In this document: positions 63,346 to 64,000 of the stretch, one piece after another | Layout of the letters: each line of letters opens with the position of its first letter | Numbering within the stretch: position 1 is the stretch's first letter | DNA from: Candidatus Poribacteria bacterium | GTDB taxonomy: Bacteria > Poribacteria > WGA-4E > WGA-3G | Length of the DNA: 64,000 nt | Direction: 5' to 3' | Assembly (NCBI GenBank): GCA_022821965.1 | Contig: JAJECN010000024.1 | Coordinates: 51,112 to 115,111 of the forward strand | Notes under the pieces: generated by a model | The model's database searches: none | Told to the model about the DNA's origin: nothing | Seen by the model: the letters and a program-made list of their open reading frames with translations, nothing else | Made by a program: the position numbers and the translations under genes

Positions 63346-63517
63346 AAAAGTGATAATAAAAAGTGCAGTCCGTTTTTTCGCCACGGTTCTGCTTGGCGTT
63401 CCTCTCCGATTGTGCTGCTTCTTTCCGGAAGTCCTGTCACTATCTCCGATCCAACCTGACACGGTGTCTTTGAGAAAATAGGTAAGTTCCCTTTCGGGTT
63501 GTATATTTCCCCATCCC

Positions 63518-63633
63518 GATCGCAATATCCAAGAGGGGCAAGGCTTGGGGAGCACCCTTAGCTATACTTACTACCAGTTCGGTATAGCGTTTTCTGACCA
63601 TTGTGTTGGCTACCACGCCAAGATATTGCGATA
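63518..63633 (+). ncRNA. Multi-branched fold candidate
   Basis: ATCGCAATATC/GATATTGCGAT closing 11 bp; internal GCTATAC/GTATAGC, TTGGC/GCCAA and CAAG/CTTG stems. Confidence 0.45.
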
Positions 63634-63787
63634 TATTACGGTAGAAAATGGTTTAACTTGTGGAGTGAACCTGTAGTATAGGCTTCGCACAAGCCCCTAT
63701 GCCTTAGCAGGGGGGCATTGATGTCAGTTCCTGTGAATTCAATTGGAATGAACATAGTTTTTTTTTACGCCCTTATCTAAATTTCCG

Positions 63788-63860
63788 AGACTAAAACCTC
63801 GCCATTTATGGCGGGGATACAGTCTTGCCCCCGTGAATTAGCCCGTAGGTTTTTTGTTGA
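63788..63860 (+). ncRNA. Structured non-coding unit B
   Basis: AGACT/AGTCT outer stem, CCTCGCC/GGCGGGG inner stem, then GCCCCCGTGAATTAGCCCGTAGG shared with unit A. Confidence 0.5.
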
Positions 63861-63866
63861 AAAGAT

Positions 63867-63895
63867 TTGGCTTTTTGTCAAAAATGTGGTATACT
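63867..63895 (+). promoter_or_regulatory. Promoter candidate upstream of the pseudoknotted leader
   Basis: TTGGCT (63867-63872), 17-bp spacer, TATACT (63890-63895). Confidence 0.5.
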
Positions 63896-63901
63896 TAAGG
63901 T

Positions 63902-63979
63902 AGCATAGTCGGTAGAGAATGCAACCCTCGCCGCAAGGCGGGGTCTCTACCGCCACCGAGTTGCATCGGGAACTATGCT
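63902..63979 (+). ncRNA. Pseudoknotted RNA-like leader
   Basis: Perfect 8-bp, 9-bp and 7-bp pairings plus a 7-bp GNRA-capped hairpin; see findings. Confidence 0.7.
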
Positions 63980-63989
63980 GAGATAAACT

Positions 63990-64000
63990 ATGCGAAATAC
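63990..64000 (+). CDS. Start of an ORF cut by the window edge (ATG CGA AAT AC, MRNT/MRNY...)
   Basis: ATG 10 nt after the structured leader; identity cannot be determined from 11 nt. Confidence 0.35.

Noticed and set aside
63902-63979. HDV-like self-cleaving ribozyme
   Set aside because: The helix order resembles the HDV nested pseudoknot, but the third helix is 7 bp with a GNRA loop and I see no P1.1-type pairing or typical catalytic junction.

Overview
64-kb window from a gene-dense bacterial chromosome. The FlgD-like C-terminal tails, dockerins, LRR and LamG proteins and many palindromic repeats suggest a Candidatus Poribacteria-like lineage; this is inference only. About 45 protein-coding genes are supported. 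They include nadD-yacG-yqeK-rsfS, thiI, RNase HIII, a pyrR-pyrC-carA-carB block with a PyrR-type attenuator, lpxL-like-lptC-lptA-lptB-rpoN-hpf, valS, nadB and slt. Accessory content: one IS630-type element with its transposase split at an A9 run, a DNA methyltransferase beside a nonsense-disrupted TdeIII-like restriction gene, tandem LRR/dockerin genes (one also cytochrome/cohesin), and a tandemly duplicated LamG gene cassette. The most unusual signals are: (1) a compact pseudoknotted RNA-like leader at the right edge, preceded by a promoter and followed by a start codon cut by the window end, lying in ~700 bp of non-coding DNA with several other structured units; (2) an interspersed repeat family with inverted arms of 7-bp units, about 12 copies, two of them inserted in frame in carA and nadB with stop-avoiding variants; (3) other palindromic repeats that also invade coding sequence. 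No tRNA, rRNA or CRISPR array was recognised. All family names are from reading the translations; no database search was run.
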